Shown one piece after another: positions 44,051-53,147 of a stretch of 64,000 bases of DNA. The position numbers and the translations under genes are program-made. Within the stretch, counting starts at the first letter, position 1, and each line of letters opens with the position of its first letter. Origin of the DNA: Stenotrophomonas maltophilia (GTDB taxonomy: Bacteria; Pseudomonadota; Gammaproteobacteria; Xanthomonadales; Xanthomonadaceae); NCBI GenBank assembly GCA_002363385.1, contig DEVL01000002.1, positions 223,550-287,549 of the forward strand, in the 5' to 3' direction. The notes beneath the pieces were generated by a model. It was not told the origin of the DNA. It saw nothing but the letters and a program-made list of their open reading frames with translations, and did no database searches.

Positions 44051-45163
44051 TCAGTGCGGCCTGCGGGCACCCAGTCGCCATATCGCAAGACCACCGTACA
44101 GCGCCAGCAACGCGACCAGCGTCCAGAGCTCGTGGCTGACCTCAGCCAGGCTGGCATCCATCTGATTGAGCCGCACCATCAGATTGATCCCGGGTGTGGT
44201 GGGCAGCAGGTGGGCCAAGGCCACCAGCGCAGGCGGTGAAGTGACCGCCGGCCAGGACAGATTGGCCAGGAAGAACAGCGGGATCGAGCAGGCGACGACC
44301 ACCTGGAAGGCACGTTCGCGGGTCCCGAAGAAGCTGCCGATGAACAGCCCGAACGCCACCGTGGCGGCGATGAACAACGTGCCGCCCAGCAACTGGCCGA
44401 GGGGATTGCCACCACGCGGGTAGTCCTGCACCCAGGCAGTGAACCCTGCGTAGTAAAACAGCCCGAGCAGACCGATGGCGCCGAAGCCCGCGGCCATGCC
44501 CGCCAGCGTTGGCAGATCGAATCGCGGGCGACGACCCAGGGCAAGCCGACGCGCACCGAGCAACACGCCGATGCCCATGAGCAGCGTCTGATGCACGATC
44601 AGCTCGGCCACGCCGGGCACGATGGCGCTGCCATAACCTTCCTGGGTATTGAACAGCGGGCGCTGCACCAGTGTGATCGGCGGTGGCTGCGGCGCCCCCA
44701 TGAAGGCCGCCTGGGACACAGCGGCCTCTCGCGCGAACGCAGTCAGCGCCTCCGCTACGCCGCCCAATACCCAGCTGGCGCGGCCGAGGTAGGCGCCATT
44801 GCCCATCAACACCAGGTAGCCCTTGCTGCCGCGCAGAATGTCGCGTTCAAGGTTGGCAGGAATCAGCAGGATGCCCTCGGCCTTGCCGGCTTCCATCGCC
44901 TGGCGGGCCTGGTCGATGCTGGCCGGCTGATCGACGATGCGGACCGTGTGCAGCGCATCCACGCGCCGCAGCAGCTCACGGCTGGTCGCGCTCTGGTCGT
45001 GGTCCACCACCACGATGGGCAGGTTGCTGGCGACCTGATGGCGGTAGGCGGCAGGGTAGAAGAACGAATACAGCACCACCGCGCCGACCATCAGCACGAC
45101 GGCATAGCGGTCGGTGAGCACCGCGCGCAGGGTCAGGCGAAGGCTGTCGACGAAACGGCTCAT
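44051..45163 (-). CDS. ABC-2 type permease (second of two)
   Basis: The protein has 370 residues. An N-terminal membrane segment (AVVLMVGAVVLYSFFYPAAY) is followed by a periplasmic domain of about 130 residues (NLPIVVVDHDQSATSRELLR) and five further segments, the YhhJ/YbhS/YbhR layout. Its start overlaps the stop of the first permease as ATGA. Together with the second permease, an HlyD adaptor and a TolC-type channel it makes an export system. The ATPase that should drive it is not encoded in this operon. Confidence 0.85.
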   Translation of the reverse strand: MSRFVDSLRLTLRAVLTDRYAVVLMVGAVVLYSFFYPAAYRHQVASNLPIVVVDHDQSATSRELLRRVDALHTVRIVDQPASIDQARQAMEAGKAEGILLIPANLERDILRGSKGYLVLMGNGAYLGRASWVLGGVAEALTAFAREAAVSQAAFMGAPQPPPITLVQRPLFNTQEGYGSAIVPGVAELIVHQTLLMGIGVLLGARRLALGRRPRFDLPTLAGMAAGFGAIGLLGLFYYAGFTAWVQDYPRGGNPLGQLLGGTLFIAATVAFGLFIGSFFGTRERAFQVVVACSIPLFFLANLSWPAVTSPPALVALAHLLPTTPGINLMVRLNQMDASLAEVSHELWTLVALLALYGGLAIWRLGARRPH

Positions 45164-46347
45164 GTGCGGGTCTCGCGTGGTCTATCCGGCAGCACCGGAT
45201 CGGCGCTGCGCGCGGCAGCAATCAATCGCCAGCCACCGATGCCACCGGCCACCACCACCATCAGCAGCAGCGTGCCCAGCGGCCACAGCGAGACACTCCA
45301 CGGCGCGCCCACGAACTGCTGCTGGGTCTGCAGCTTCACGTAGGCGGTCAGTGGCAGCAGGAGATTCCAGACCCGGGTGAACAACGGCGCATCCACCACG
45401 GGGAAGGTGGCGCCGGAAAATGCCAGCGCGGTGCCGATGCTCAGGCCGATCGCCGACAGTGATGTGCCCATGTCGCGGGTGAGCCCGACAAACAGGAGCG
45501 CCACCGCCGCACAGGCCAGGTAGAACACCGGTTGCCCCAGCATCAGCAGCAGCATGCTGCCCGCGACGCCATCGCCACGGAGCAGGGCAAGGTAGAGCAC
45601 CCCCAGTGCACCGTAGATCGTAAACAGCAGGACGTAGGGCACGACCTTGCCGGCAATCGCCGACCACGGCGTGTCGCCCAGCCAGTCGCGCAGCCGACCA
45701 TCGCGGACCTCACGGCCCAGGCTGGCCGCAACCGCCAGTGCCAGCCCCAGTGAGAGGATCGCCGGGAAAAGCAAGGGCAGCAGAAACAACTCATAGCTGC
45801 GCGCGGGGTTGTGCAGGATGTCCGACTGCACCGCGATCGGCGGCGCGCGCAGCGTGGCCGGGCCCACCTGCTTGCCGATGCGCTCGCCCAGCAGCCGCGC
45901 ATTCCAGGCGCTGACCGCTTCGACGATATCGCGCACGGCGGATTGGCCGGTGGTGAGGTAGGTGGCGTTGTAGTACGCGAACACCGTGCCCTGTTCGCCG
46001 CGCAGTGCCTGCCGCGTGGCATCACGCGGCACCAGTACGATCGCAAAGACGTCCAACCGGCGCAGCTGCGATTGCGCCTCGGCCAGGCTGGATGGCTGGC
46101 TGGCCACGCTCACGCCGGGGCTGGCATCGAGCATGCGCGCCAGTTGGCGGCTCTCGGCGCTGCGGTCCAGATCGACAATGGCGATGGGGATGTCGCGCAT
46201 CACCGAGGCGGCAAACAACCATGCCATCAGCCCCAGCATAACGGCCGGCAGCAGCGTGATCAGCAGCAGATCGGCACGATCGCGGCGCAGGTGCTCAACC
46301 TCGCATTGGAACGAGGCCGTAGCGCTCGCCCACACCGGCCGGCTCAT
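45160..46347 (-). CDS. ABC-2 type permease (first of two)
   Basis: I chose the ATG at 46347, which overlaps the HlyD stop as ATGA; an upstream ATG at 46359 would fall inside the HlyD gene. The product has 395 residues. The layout matches its neighbour: LLLITLLPAVMLGLMAWLFA, then a periplasmic domain (DIPIAIVDLDRSAESRQLAR), then five membrane segments. The two permeases are diverged paralogues that probably form a heterodimer. Confidence 0.87.
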   Translation of the reverse strand: MSRPVWASATASFQCEVEHLRRDRADLLLITLLPAVMLGLMAWLFAASVMRDIPIAIVDLDRSAESRQLARMLDASPGVSVASQPSSLAEAQSQLRRLDVFAIVLVPRDATRQALRGEQGTVFAYYNATYLTTGQSAVRDIVEAVSAWNARLLGERIGKQVGPATLRAPPIAVQSDILHNPARSYELFLLPLLFPAILSLGLALAVAASLGREVRDGRLRDWLGDTPWSAIAGKVVPYVLLFTIYGALGVLYLALLRGDGVAGSMLLLMLGQPVFYLACAAVALLFVGLTRDMGTSLSAIGLSIGTALAFSGATFPVVDAPLFTRVWNLLLPLTAYVKLQTQQQFVGAPWSVSLWPLGTLLLMVVVAGGIGGWRLIAAARSADPVLPDRPRETRT

Positions 46348-47360
46348 CCCTGCGGCCACCCGAACAGCACGCTCATCCCGGGGCGGAAGCCTTCGATCGG
46401 GGCGACCGGGCGCAGCCGGATCTCGAAGCTGCGCACGTCATACCCGGAGGATTGTCGGGTGGCACGCCACGTGGCGTAGTCACCGGCGGGATTGATGAAA
46501 TACACCTCGAATTCGGCGTCACGATCCAGTGCGGGCACGTTGCCGCGCAGGCGGGTGCCGACCTTCAGGCCCCGCATCTGCGATTCGCGCAGGTTGACCG
46601 AGACCCACATGCGGTCGATGTCGACCAGGGTGAAGACCGGGTAGCCGGCCGGCACCAGCTCGCCGATATCCGACATGCGTTTGTTGATCTCGCCGGCCAT
46701 GGGCGCCCGGCCATTGACCTCGTCGCGGGCCGCATCCACCTCGGCCACCGCACCCTGCGCCTGGCGGACCTGGCCCTGCGCGGCGCGCTTGTCCTGGTCG
46801 CGCGCGCCGGCCAGCGCCTGGTCGTACTGCGCCCGTGCGGCATTGGAGAGCTCGCGCGAACTGCGCGCCTGGGCCAACGCCTCGTCACGTTTCTGGCGGG
46901 TCATCACCCCTTCGTTGTACAGGTTCTGCACGCGCTGATAGGTGGCATCGGCCAGGGTGGCACCAGCCTCGGCGCGTTTCCAGTTGGCCTGGGCAGCACG
47001 AATGTCCTCGCTGCGCGCCCCTTCGTCGGCCTTGTCGGCCACCGCCCGCGCTGCCTCCAGCGCGCCTTGGGCCTGCTGCTCCTTGGCCGCCACTTCGGGG
47101 CTGTCCAGCACGAACAGCACCTGGCCGGCCGTGACCCGGTCGCCCTCGCGCACTTTCAGCTCGGCCAGCCGCGCGGTGATCTTCGCCGCCACGTTGATCG
47201 TGTCGGCGTCGGCCATGCCCTGCAACTGTTCGGCCGGCGTGCGCCAGGCCAGCCACAGGCCGATCACGACAACGATCGCCAGTACCAGCGCGATGAGGAT
47301 GCCGGCCTTGCGTTTCTTCGGCGGCGGCGCGTCGTCCGGCGCCTGCAATGTGTCATTCAT
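46344..47360 (-). CDS. HlyD family periplasmic adaptor
   Basis: The protein has 338 residues. The N-terminal membrane segment is AGILIALVLAIVVVIGLWLA. A biotinyl-lipoyl-like half (AAKITARLAELKVREGDRV, then TAGQVLFVLDSPEV) is followed by a long alpha-hairpin rich in Ala, Gln and Arg, then the second lipoyl half (GRAPMAGEINKRMSDIGELV) and a beta-barrel domain. It links the permeases to the TolC-type channel. It overlaps the TolC-like gene by 8 bp and the first permease by 4 bp. Confidence 0.88.
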   Translation of the reverse strand: MNDTLQAPDDAPPPKKRKAGILIALVLAIVVVIGLWLAWRTPAEQLQGMADADTINVAAKITARLAELKVREGDRVTAGQVLFVLDSPEVAAKEQQAQGALEAARAVADKADEGARSEDIRAAQANWKRAEAGATLADATYQRVQNLYNEGVMTRQKRDEALAQARSSRELSNAARAQYDQALAGARDQDKRAAQGQVRQAQGAVAEVDAARDEVNGRAPMAGEINKRMSDIGELVPAGYPVFTLVDIDRMWVSVNLRESQMRGLKVGTRLRGNVPALDRDAEFEVYFINPAGDYATWRATRQSSGYDVRSFEIRLRPVAPIEGFRPGMSVLFGWPQG

Positions 47361-48774
47361 GCGCGATCACCTCGTCGCCCCGGCGGCGGAATTCTTCATA
47401 TCGGTCCATCTGTCCACTGATCTCCAGCAGCTGTGCCAGCGCCACGTCGTACTGATACGCGGCCTGCGCGCGTTCCACCTGTGCGCCGCCCAGCCCAAGG
47501 CGCGCATCGATCACATCCAGCGAAGTGGCCTGGCCCTCGCGGAAGGCCAGCTCCTGCAGCCGCAGGTTCTCGCGGTTCTGCTCGATGCTGCTGTCCAGCA
47601 GCAGGAACTGTTGGCGGGCGGTATCCAGTTCGTACCAGGCCTTGCGCACGCCCAGCGTCACCTGGTTCTCGGCTTCGCGCAGGCCGGCCTCGGCCTGATC
47701 CTGTTGGGCGCGGGCAGCGCTGATCTGGGCAGGACGCGAGGTGGGCGACAGGAAGGTGTACTTCAGGCCGATGCCGAACGCCCAGTCCGGGTCGGTCAAC
47801 ATTTCGTCGCGACGGCGGAAATCGTACTGGCCGAACAGGAACACGGTGGGTTTGAGCTTGGCCTGCTGCACGCGCACGCCTTGTTCGGCCTGGGCCACCA
47901 AAGCGCGCAGCCGGGCGATCTGCGGTTGCCGGGCCTGTGCATCGCGTTCGAAGGTAGGCAGCGCACCGATCGGCGCGCGATGCACGAACAAGGGCGACAG
48001 CGGGCGGACGTCGCCACCGCTGCGGAGCAGGGTGGCCAAGGCGGCCTTCAGCGTCTGCAGATCATTCAGGGATTTCTGGTACTCGCGCTCGGCCTTGTCG
48101 CGGGCGACGTTGGCCTGCAGGCGCTGGGCGCGGGTGGCAAAGCCTTCGCGTTCCAGTTTCAGGGCATCGTCGAGGTGTTGCTGCAGCCCATCGCGCACCT
48201 CGCGGCGCACGTCCACGGCCTGCTCGGCGAGACGCTGGCCGAAGTAGGCCTGGACCAGCTGCACGCTCAGCGACTGACGCTGCGACTCGCGCTCGGCGCT
48301 GGCCTGGTCGGTCGCGCCTGCTGCGGCCTGCTGGGCGGCGGGGATCAACCCACCGGTGTACAGCGGCAACACCGCCGTGACCACCGGGCGGGTGCGCCAA
48401 TCGCGTTCGGTGAACTGCAACGGCGAGTCGATGCCGAACGCCTCAGCGACTGGCGTCAAGGAGCCCAGGGGCAGGGTGAGGGTCTTCTGGAACTGCAGCC
48501 GGCGCACTTCACCGGTGATCTCGGGAAGCCGCAGCAGACGCGTGGCGTCCTGCAGGTCCTGCTTGTTGCGCACCGACGCATCCGCCGCGGCCAGCGAATC
48601 GGACACCTGCTCCAGCCGCTGCTGGGACTGCTGCCAATCCAAGGCGGGGACCGCGGCGCCGTCCGGCCCGGGCTGGGCGATGACAGCGCCACTCAACAGA
48701 ATCAGGGAAAGACAGGCAAGTCCTTTTAACGCGCGCGTTGGCGGCCAATGCCGGCTCACGAGGGGCAGCTCCAT
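47353..48774 (-). CDS. TolC family outer membrane channel
   Basis: The protein has 473 residues with a signal peptide ending near AVIAQ (residue 34). Two structural repeats of long helices rich in Ala, Gln and Arg, each with a short beta pair, are visible (SVQLVQAYFGQRLAEQAVDV and VTLGVRKAWYELDTARQQFL). It is the first gene of the export operon and overlaps the HlyD gene by 8 bp, so all four gene products are probably made together. Confidence 0.85.
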   Translation of the reverse strand: MELPLVSRHWPPTRALKGLACLSLILLSGAVIAQPGPDGAAVPALDWQQSQQRLEQVSDSLAAADASVRNKQDLQDATRLLRLPEITGEVRRLQFQKTLTLPLGSLTPVAEAFGIDSPLQFTERDWRTRPVVTAVLPLYTGGLIPAAQQAAAGATDQASAERESQRQSLSVQLVQAYFGQRLAEQAVDVRREVRDGLQQHLDDALKLEREGFATRAQRLQANVARDKAEREYQKSLNDLQTLKAALATLLRSGGDVRPLSPLFVHRAPIGALPTFERDAQARQPQIARLRALVAQAEQGVRVQQAKLKPTVFLFGQYDFRRRDEMLTDPDWAFGIGLKYTFLSPTSRPAQISAARAQQDQAEAGLREAENQVTLGVRKAWYELDTARQQFLLLDSSIEQNRENLRLQELAFREGQATSLDVIDARLGLGGAQVERAQAAYQYDVALAQLLEISGQMDRYEEFRRRGDEVIAHE

Positions 48775-48822
48775 GGGTCAAGACGGCAAGAGGGTAGTGT
48801 GCGCCGCGTGAAGTGCGGGTCT

Positions 48823-50232
48823 TCACATCAGTCGCCAGCCACGGGTGGCGATGCAATCCAGAACACCCACGACCAACAGCGACAGACCCACCAGCGGGAA
48901 CACCACGCCACCGATGCATAGCAGCACGAAGACACCCGCCACGCTTCGCCCGTGCCTCGGCAGTGGCGGCACGCCGATCCCCCCGATGGGTCGCCGCTTC
49001 CACCACATCACCGCACCGCTGAGGCAGAGCAGGAGGATCGCTGCGCATGCGACGATCAGCACTACTCGGTTGACCGTGCCGTACTCGTTGCCGAGATGGA
49101 CGTTGATGCCCCATTCCAATCCACGCCCAAGTGCACCGTAATCGGCGTAGCCCATGTCCAGCAGAACCCGGCCACTGTACTGGTCCAGATGCACCACCCG
49201 CTGACGCGACAGATCCTCAGGATAGACCGAGGCGGTGTAGACCCCCATGGGCCCACGCGGCAGCGCGATGCTGTAGCCCGGCGCAAGGCCGAGTGCGTTG
49301 AACCGGCGCAGGGCCGCGTCGATGCCGAGCGCGCCGGGCTGTGGCGACAGGTCGCCGAGTGGGCCGCCACCATGTGCGGCATGCCCGTCATCGGCAGCGG
49401 CGTGCTGGACATGCGGCACCGCTGAGACCGGCAGCTGTGCCTGCTCAATCGACCACGCTGGGGTGGTGGTGTCGGCAAGCCGATGCGCGGACATCGGCAC
49501 GTCCACCCGCACGCCGGTTGGGTAACCATAGTCGTGACCGTTCGCCCAGGCATTGACCTGATGGCCCCAGACCACCGACCACGGCATGCCGGTGACGGCC
49601 AGGAACACGAGCACACCGCCCACCCAGACGCCGGTCACCGCATGCAGGTCGCGCCAGAACAGCCGCTGTCGCGGCTGCCCGCGGACCGTGGTGATCCCAC
49701 CGTTCTGCCCGCGCGGCCACCACAGGTACACGCCGGTCGCCACCAGCAGGATGGCCCAGCCGGCGGCGATCTCGATCAGTGCACTGGCGTAATCACCGAG
49801 CAGATCGAGGCTGTGCAGCTGCCGCACCACGCCCGAGAACGTTCCCTTGTCCGGCAGGTGCCCGAGCACCTGCGCGGTGCCCGGGTCGACGTAGTAGACC
49901 TGCCGTCGACCGTCGGCCTCCTGTACGCCGATCTCGATGCTGCCGTCGGCGTACTCCGGCGTGGTGTAACGGAAGATCTCCCCGTGACTGACGGCGGTGA
50001 CGCCCGCCAGCTGGGCGCTGGCAGGCGAGGGCGGCACCGCTGCGTTCTGCACTACCTTCAGATCGTGATGGATCCAGCGATCGATCGGCTTCTGGTAGAC
50101 GTATACCGCGCCGGTCAACGCCAGCCAGGCGATGAAGGGCAGCACGAACAGGCCGGCATAGAAGTGCCACCGCCACACCGCGCGGTAGAAACGCCAGCGA
50201 TCCGGTGCACGCGGGGTAGCGGGGGATGGCAT
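48823..50232 (-). CDS. PepSY-associated membrane protein (PiuB-like, putative ferric reductase)
   Basis: The protein has 469 residues. FYRAVWRWHFYAGLFVLPFIAWLALTG opens the first membrane segment and carries the family's conserved His. Further segments contain WWPRGQNGG, LHAVTGVWVGGVLVFLAVTG (His) and INVHLGNEYGTVNR, then MWWKRRPIGGIG. Such proteins usually sit beside TonB siderophore receptors and are thought to reduce or release iron at the inner membrane. Its start lies 1 bp after the TonB receptor stop, so the pair is tightly coupled. Confidence 0.87.
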   Translation of the reverse strand: MPSPATPRAPDRWRFYRAVWRWHFYAGLFVLPFIAWLALTGAVYVYQKPIDRWIHHDLKVVQNAAVPPSPASAQLAGVTAVSHGEIFRYTTPEYADGSIEIGVQEADGRRQVYYVDPGTAQVLGHLPDKGTFSGVVRQLHSLDLLGDYASALIEIAAGWAILLVATGVYLWWPRGQNGGITTVRGQPRQRLFWRDLHAVTGVWVGGVLVFLAVTGMPWSVVWGHQVNAWANGHDYGYPTGVRVDVPMSAHRLADTTTPAWSIEQAQLPVSAVPHVQHAAADDGHAAHGGGPLGDLSPQPGALGIDAALRRFNALGLAPGYSIALPRGPMGVYTASVYPEDLSRQRVVHLDQYSGRVLLDMGYADYGALGRGLEWGINVHLGNEYGTVNRVVLIVACAAILLLCLSGAVMWWKRRPIGGIGVPPLPRHGRSVAGVFVLLCIGGVVFPLVGLSLLVVGVLDCIATRGWRLM

Positions 50233-50233
50233 G

Positions 50234-52273
50234 TCAGAGCTCCCGGGTCCAGCTCAGGTACACCGCCCGGCCGTCACCGGGTGAGTAACCCGAGGAACCG
50301 CTGTCGTACCAGGCATACACGTAGAAACGATCTGTCGCGTTTTTCAACTGCAGGGCCAGGCTGTTGCGCGCGTCCAGCCGATACGTGGCGCTCAGGTTCA
50401 ACAGTGCATAGCCGCCATAGCGTCCCAGCGTATTGGTCCTTTCCACGAAGTAGTCGCCCTGGCCATTGCCCCAGGCGCTGAAGGCCCAGTCGGCCGTCGG
50501 GGCGTAGTCCACACCTGCGCTGGCCAGCCAGTTCGGCACGTTCTCGATCTGCCGCCCGCGGGTCTGCGGCGCACTGGGGTCGGGCACCTCGATCACCGCC
50601 TTCTGCCGCGAGTACGCGGCCCAGGCGCGCCACTGTGCGCTGGCCTGCCACGTCAGCTGGGCGTCCCAACCGCGGCGCAGCGTCTGGCCCACGTTGCCGA
50701 CCTCATTGGCCCCGACCACGCCATTGACGCCCAGGACGGTGGCGACCTCATCGCTGGCCCGCTGCTCCCAGTACGCGATGCGGGTCTGCAGCCCCTGCAC
50801 GGGCGCCCATTTCATCCCGGCTTCCCAGCCTTCGTTGAGGGAGGGGGCGAGATCGTTCAGCTGCGTTCGATACGCGCCATTGCCGCTGCCGATCTGGAAC
50901 GTTCGCCCCCAGTTGGCGTATGCGACCGTGGTCGGGCTGAGATCGTAGGACACACTCAGCTTGGGCTGCTTGATCAGGCCATAGTCGTAGACCGGCGCAC
51001 GCAGCCCGGTCGCCCCATTGTGGAAGTCGCCATACACGCGATCGACCCGGTAGGCGGGCACGATCTTCAGCGCGTCCATCGGCCGGATCACCGCCTGCAC
51101 GTAGGCACCCCGGGTATCGAGGGTGTACTCCCAATCGCGCAGGGTCGCCTGGCGCTCGCGCGCGACGGTCCTGCAGCGGCGGGCCGTGTTGTCCTGCCAC
51201 TGCCCATCCACGCCGGCATCGAGGACGAACTCGGCCAGCCGCGAGTCCGGGCGCCAGGTGGTGTTCAAGAGCAGGCCGCGATGGGTCTCATCGTTGAAAC
51301 GTTCCTGTTGAGCGCCTCCCGCGGTGAACGTCACCCAGCGCTGGTTGCGATAGTCGTTCTGGTAGGCCTTGGCGTTCCAGCGCCAGTCGCTGCCCAGTGC
51401 GCCATCGATGTGCACGGCGGTCTGGACCGTCTCGCGCTCACTGCGGTCATCGCGTGCGTAGGCCGGCGATTGCGTCGGATTGGCCTGCACCTCCGGATAG
51501 CTGAGGTAGCCGGCTTCCAGTGCGGCGTTCTGGTAGTAGCGGCTGGTCAGCCCTGCGCGCCACCGGCCGTCAGGGTCGGTGTAGAACCACTTGCCGGCGA
51601 AGCTGCGCTGCGTGCCATTGGCATGGTCGCGCTCGCCGTCGGACGTGCGCCAGCCGACGAAATAGTTCTGTGACCAGGGGCCTCGCTCGAACCCTTTGGC
51701 CACCTGCACATCCTGCGTGCCAAAGCTGCCGGCAGTGATGCTCAGCTGGCCGTCAGTGCCGCCCTGGCGGGTCAACACATTCACGTCACCGGCAATCGCA
51801 TGCAGCCCGTAGCGGGCATCGTTGGTGCCGCGCACGATCTCGAGCGCGGCGATGTCCAGCGGAAACACCGCATCCAGGTAGGGCATGCCGCCCGAATTGT
51901 CATTGCTCGGAATACCGTCGATCAGCAGCTTGACCGCATTGATGCGGCCCTCGCCGTTGAAACCCCGGAAGGAAAAGCGGCCGGCGTCGGTGCCCATCTT
52001 GAACTGGGTGACCTGGACGCCAGGCGCATTCATCAGCAGCTCCCAGCTATGGTCGACCTTCTGCGGTTGAAGGACGTCGCCGCCGATGAGATCCACCGAG
52101 GTGAAGACCGAACGGGCCGACAGCTCGCGCTCGGCGGCCGAGCGCGCCTGGACGGTGCCCAGGGTCAGCACGGTACCGTTCTGGGCGGCGACGGTGGCGG
52201 GAAGAAGAAGGGCAGCGGCAAGCACGGCCGTGATGGCCTTGGCCAAAGGTCGATACGAAAAAGACGTTGTCAT
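50234..52273 (-). CDS. TonB-dependent receptor of the DUF2946/PepSY unit
   Basis: The protein has 679 residues from the ATG at 52273, with a signal peptide ending at VAAQ (residue 31). The plug domain contains ELLMNAPGVQVTQF, SFRGFNGEGRINAVKLLIDG and LEIVRGTNDARYGLHAIAGD, and the barrel closes with a C-terminal WTREL. The last residues lack the usual terminal Phe. It lies between a His-rich DUF2946 gene and a PepSY gene on one strand, which suggests uptake of a chelated metal. Iron is the default; copper is possible given the His-rich partner. Confidence 0.88.
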   Translation of the reverse strand: MTTSFSYRPLAKAITAVLAAALLLPATVAAQNGTVLTLGTVQARSAAERELSARSVFTSVDLIGGDVLQPQKVDHSWELLMNAPGVQVTQFKMGTDAGRFSFRGFNGEGRINAVKLLIDGIPSNDNSGGMPYLDAVFPLDIAALEIVRGTNDARYGLHAIAGDVNVLTRQGGTDGQLSITAGSFGTQDVQVAKGFERGPWSQNYFVGWRTSDGERDHANGTQRSFAGKWFYTDPDGRWRAGLTSRYYQNAALEAGYLSYPEVQANPTQSPAYARDDRSERETVQTAVHIDGALGSDWRWNAKAYQNDYRNQRWVTFTAGGAQQERFNDETHRGLLLNTTWRPDSRLAEFVLDAGVDGQWQDNTARRCRTVARERQATLRDWEYTLDTRGAYVQAVIRPMDALKIVPAYRVDRVYGDFHNGATGLRAPVYDYGLIKQPKLSVSYDLSPTTVAYANWGRTFQIGSGNGAYRTQLNDLAPSLNEGWEAGMKWAPVQGLQTRIAYWEQRASDEVATVLGVNGVVGANEVGNVGQTLRRGWDAQLTWQASAQWRAWAAYSRQKAVIEVPDPSAPQTRGRQIENVPNWLASAGVDYAPTADWAFSAWGNGQGDYFVERTNTLGRYGGYALLNLSATYRLDARNSLALQLKNATDRFYVYAWYDSGSSGYSPGDGRAVYLSWTREL

Positions 52274-52404
52274 GGTCCACAGCATTCGATGCCGCGGTCA
52301 GCGTGACCGGGGCAGGGACAAGGTCCGGCCGATGGGCCGGATGGCGCGGAGCGTTGGGCACGAGCCGGCAGGGCGCAGCAAGGCTGCACCGGATACTTGC
52401 CGGA

Positions 52405-52854
52405 TCAGCAGACCAGAACAGGTGGGCCGCGGGCGCCGAGGGTGCCTTGAGCGGGAGCACGACGACGCTCGACCAGACCTGACAGTGATCGAAACACGGC
52501 CGGCCACTGCGTCAGCAGCAGGAGCAGCGCCACGAGCAGGCTGATGAGACGGGCCGCGATCAGGCAGTACTCGCAGTCCACGCCCATGTCATGGTTGGCG
52601 TGCGGATCGGCAGGCGCTTCGGCAGCGGGGCGGGTCTCGCCCTGATCCCTGTCGTGATGCGCGTGATGGCCCGCGCGCGCGTCGGCATCCGTCATAGCGT
52701 GATGCGCCGCATGGGGATGGGGTGCAGGCGAGGCCTCAATGACGGGGGCGGTCACCGGCGCCAATGCCCGGCTGACCATCGGCGCGACGATCACCAGCGC
52801 AATCGCAAGGAAGGCCCAGGCATGAAGCCAGCGGTGGAGGAGGGACGCACGCAC
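52405..52854 (-). CDS. DUF2946 family His-rich membrane protein
   Basis: I propose the GTG at 52854 (149 residues), just before the first membrane segment; an ATG at 52971 would add 39 basic residues. Segment 1 is at about 8-32 (LHRWLHAWAFLAIALVIVAP) and segment 2 at about 98-118. Between them lies a His-rich loop (HPHAAHH, HHAHH) and DCEYCL (Cys94, Cys97). The C-terminus is PPVLVC. Members of this family often precede TonB receptors. The His and Cys residues suggest periplasmic metal binding. Confidence 0.7.
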   Translation of the reverse strand: MRASLLHRWLHAWAFLAIALVIVAPMVSRALAPVTAPVIEASPAPHPHAAHHAMTDADARAGHHAHHDRDQGETRPAAEAPADPHANHDMGVDCEYCLIAARLISLLVALLLLLTQWPAVFRSLSGLVERRRAPAQGTLGARGPPVLVC

Positions 52855-52997
52855 CGGCCCGATGGTAAGCCATGGTCGTCGGGATTCCCGGCGAAAATGC
52901 CCCTTTTGTGCTCGATTGCGACGGTTTGTCGCAGTCTGGCGCTGGGCGGCGTGCACTCTGGAGCGGCTCATGGACCGGCCCCGTGCCCGCACTGCAC

Positions 52998-53036
52998 ATT
53001 GACAATTCTCCAAATAGGACGCTTATATCCTATATG
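52998..53036 (+). promoter_or_regulatory. Shared promoter box 1 (before the hydrolase/D-aminoacylase genes)
   Basis: ATTGACAATTCTC (52998-53010) includes a perfect -35 hexamer TTGACA. TTATAT at 53023-53028 is the best -10, 18 bp away. An inverted repeat AGGAC-N6-ATCCT (53016-53031) overlaps it. The same layout occurs at 57346 and 58537. An ATG at 53034 opens a nine-codon frame. The hydrolase gene starts 111 bp further on, after a leader with a CCTGCG/CGCAGG hairpin at 53101-53118. Confidence 0.75.
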
Positions 53037-53147
53037 GGCCAGAATCCATCCCCGGGTCGTTAGCGTTGGCCGGGAAGGCAGGCCACAGGATTCTCAACCG
53101 CCTGCGCCCCGACGCAGGCTTCAGCGCACCATTCAAGAGAGCACGAC

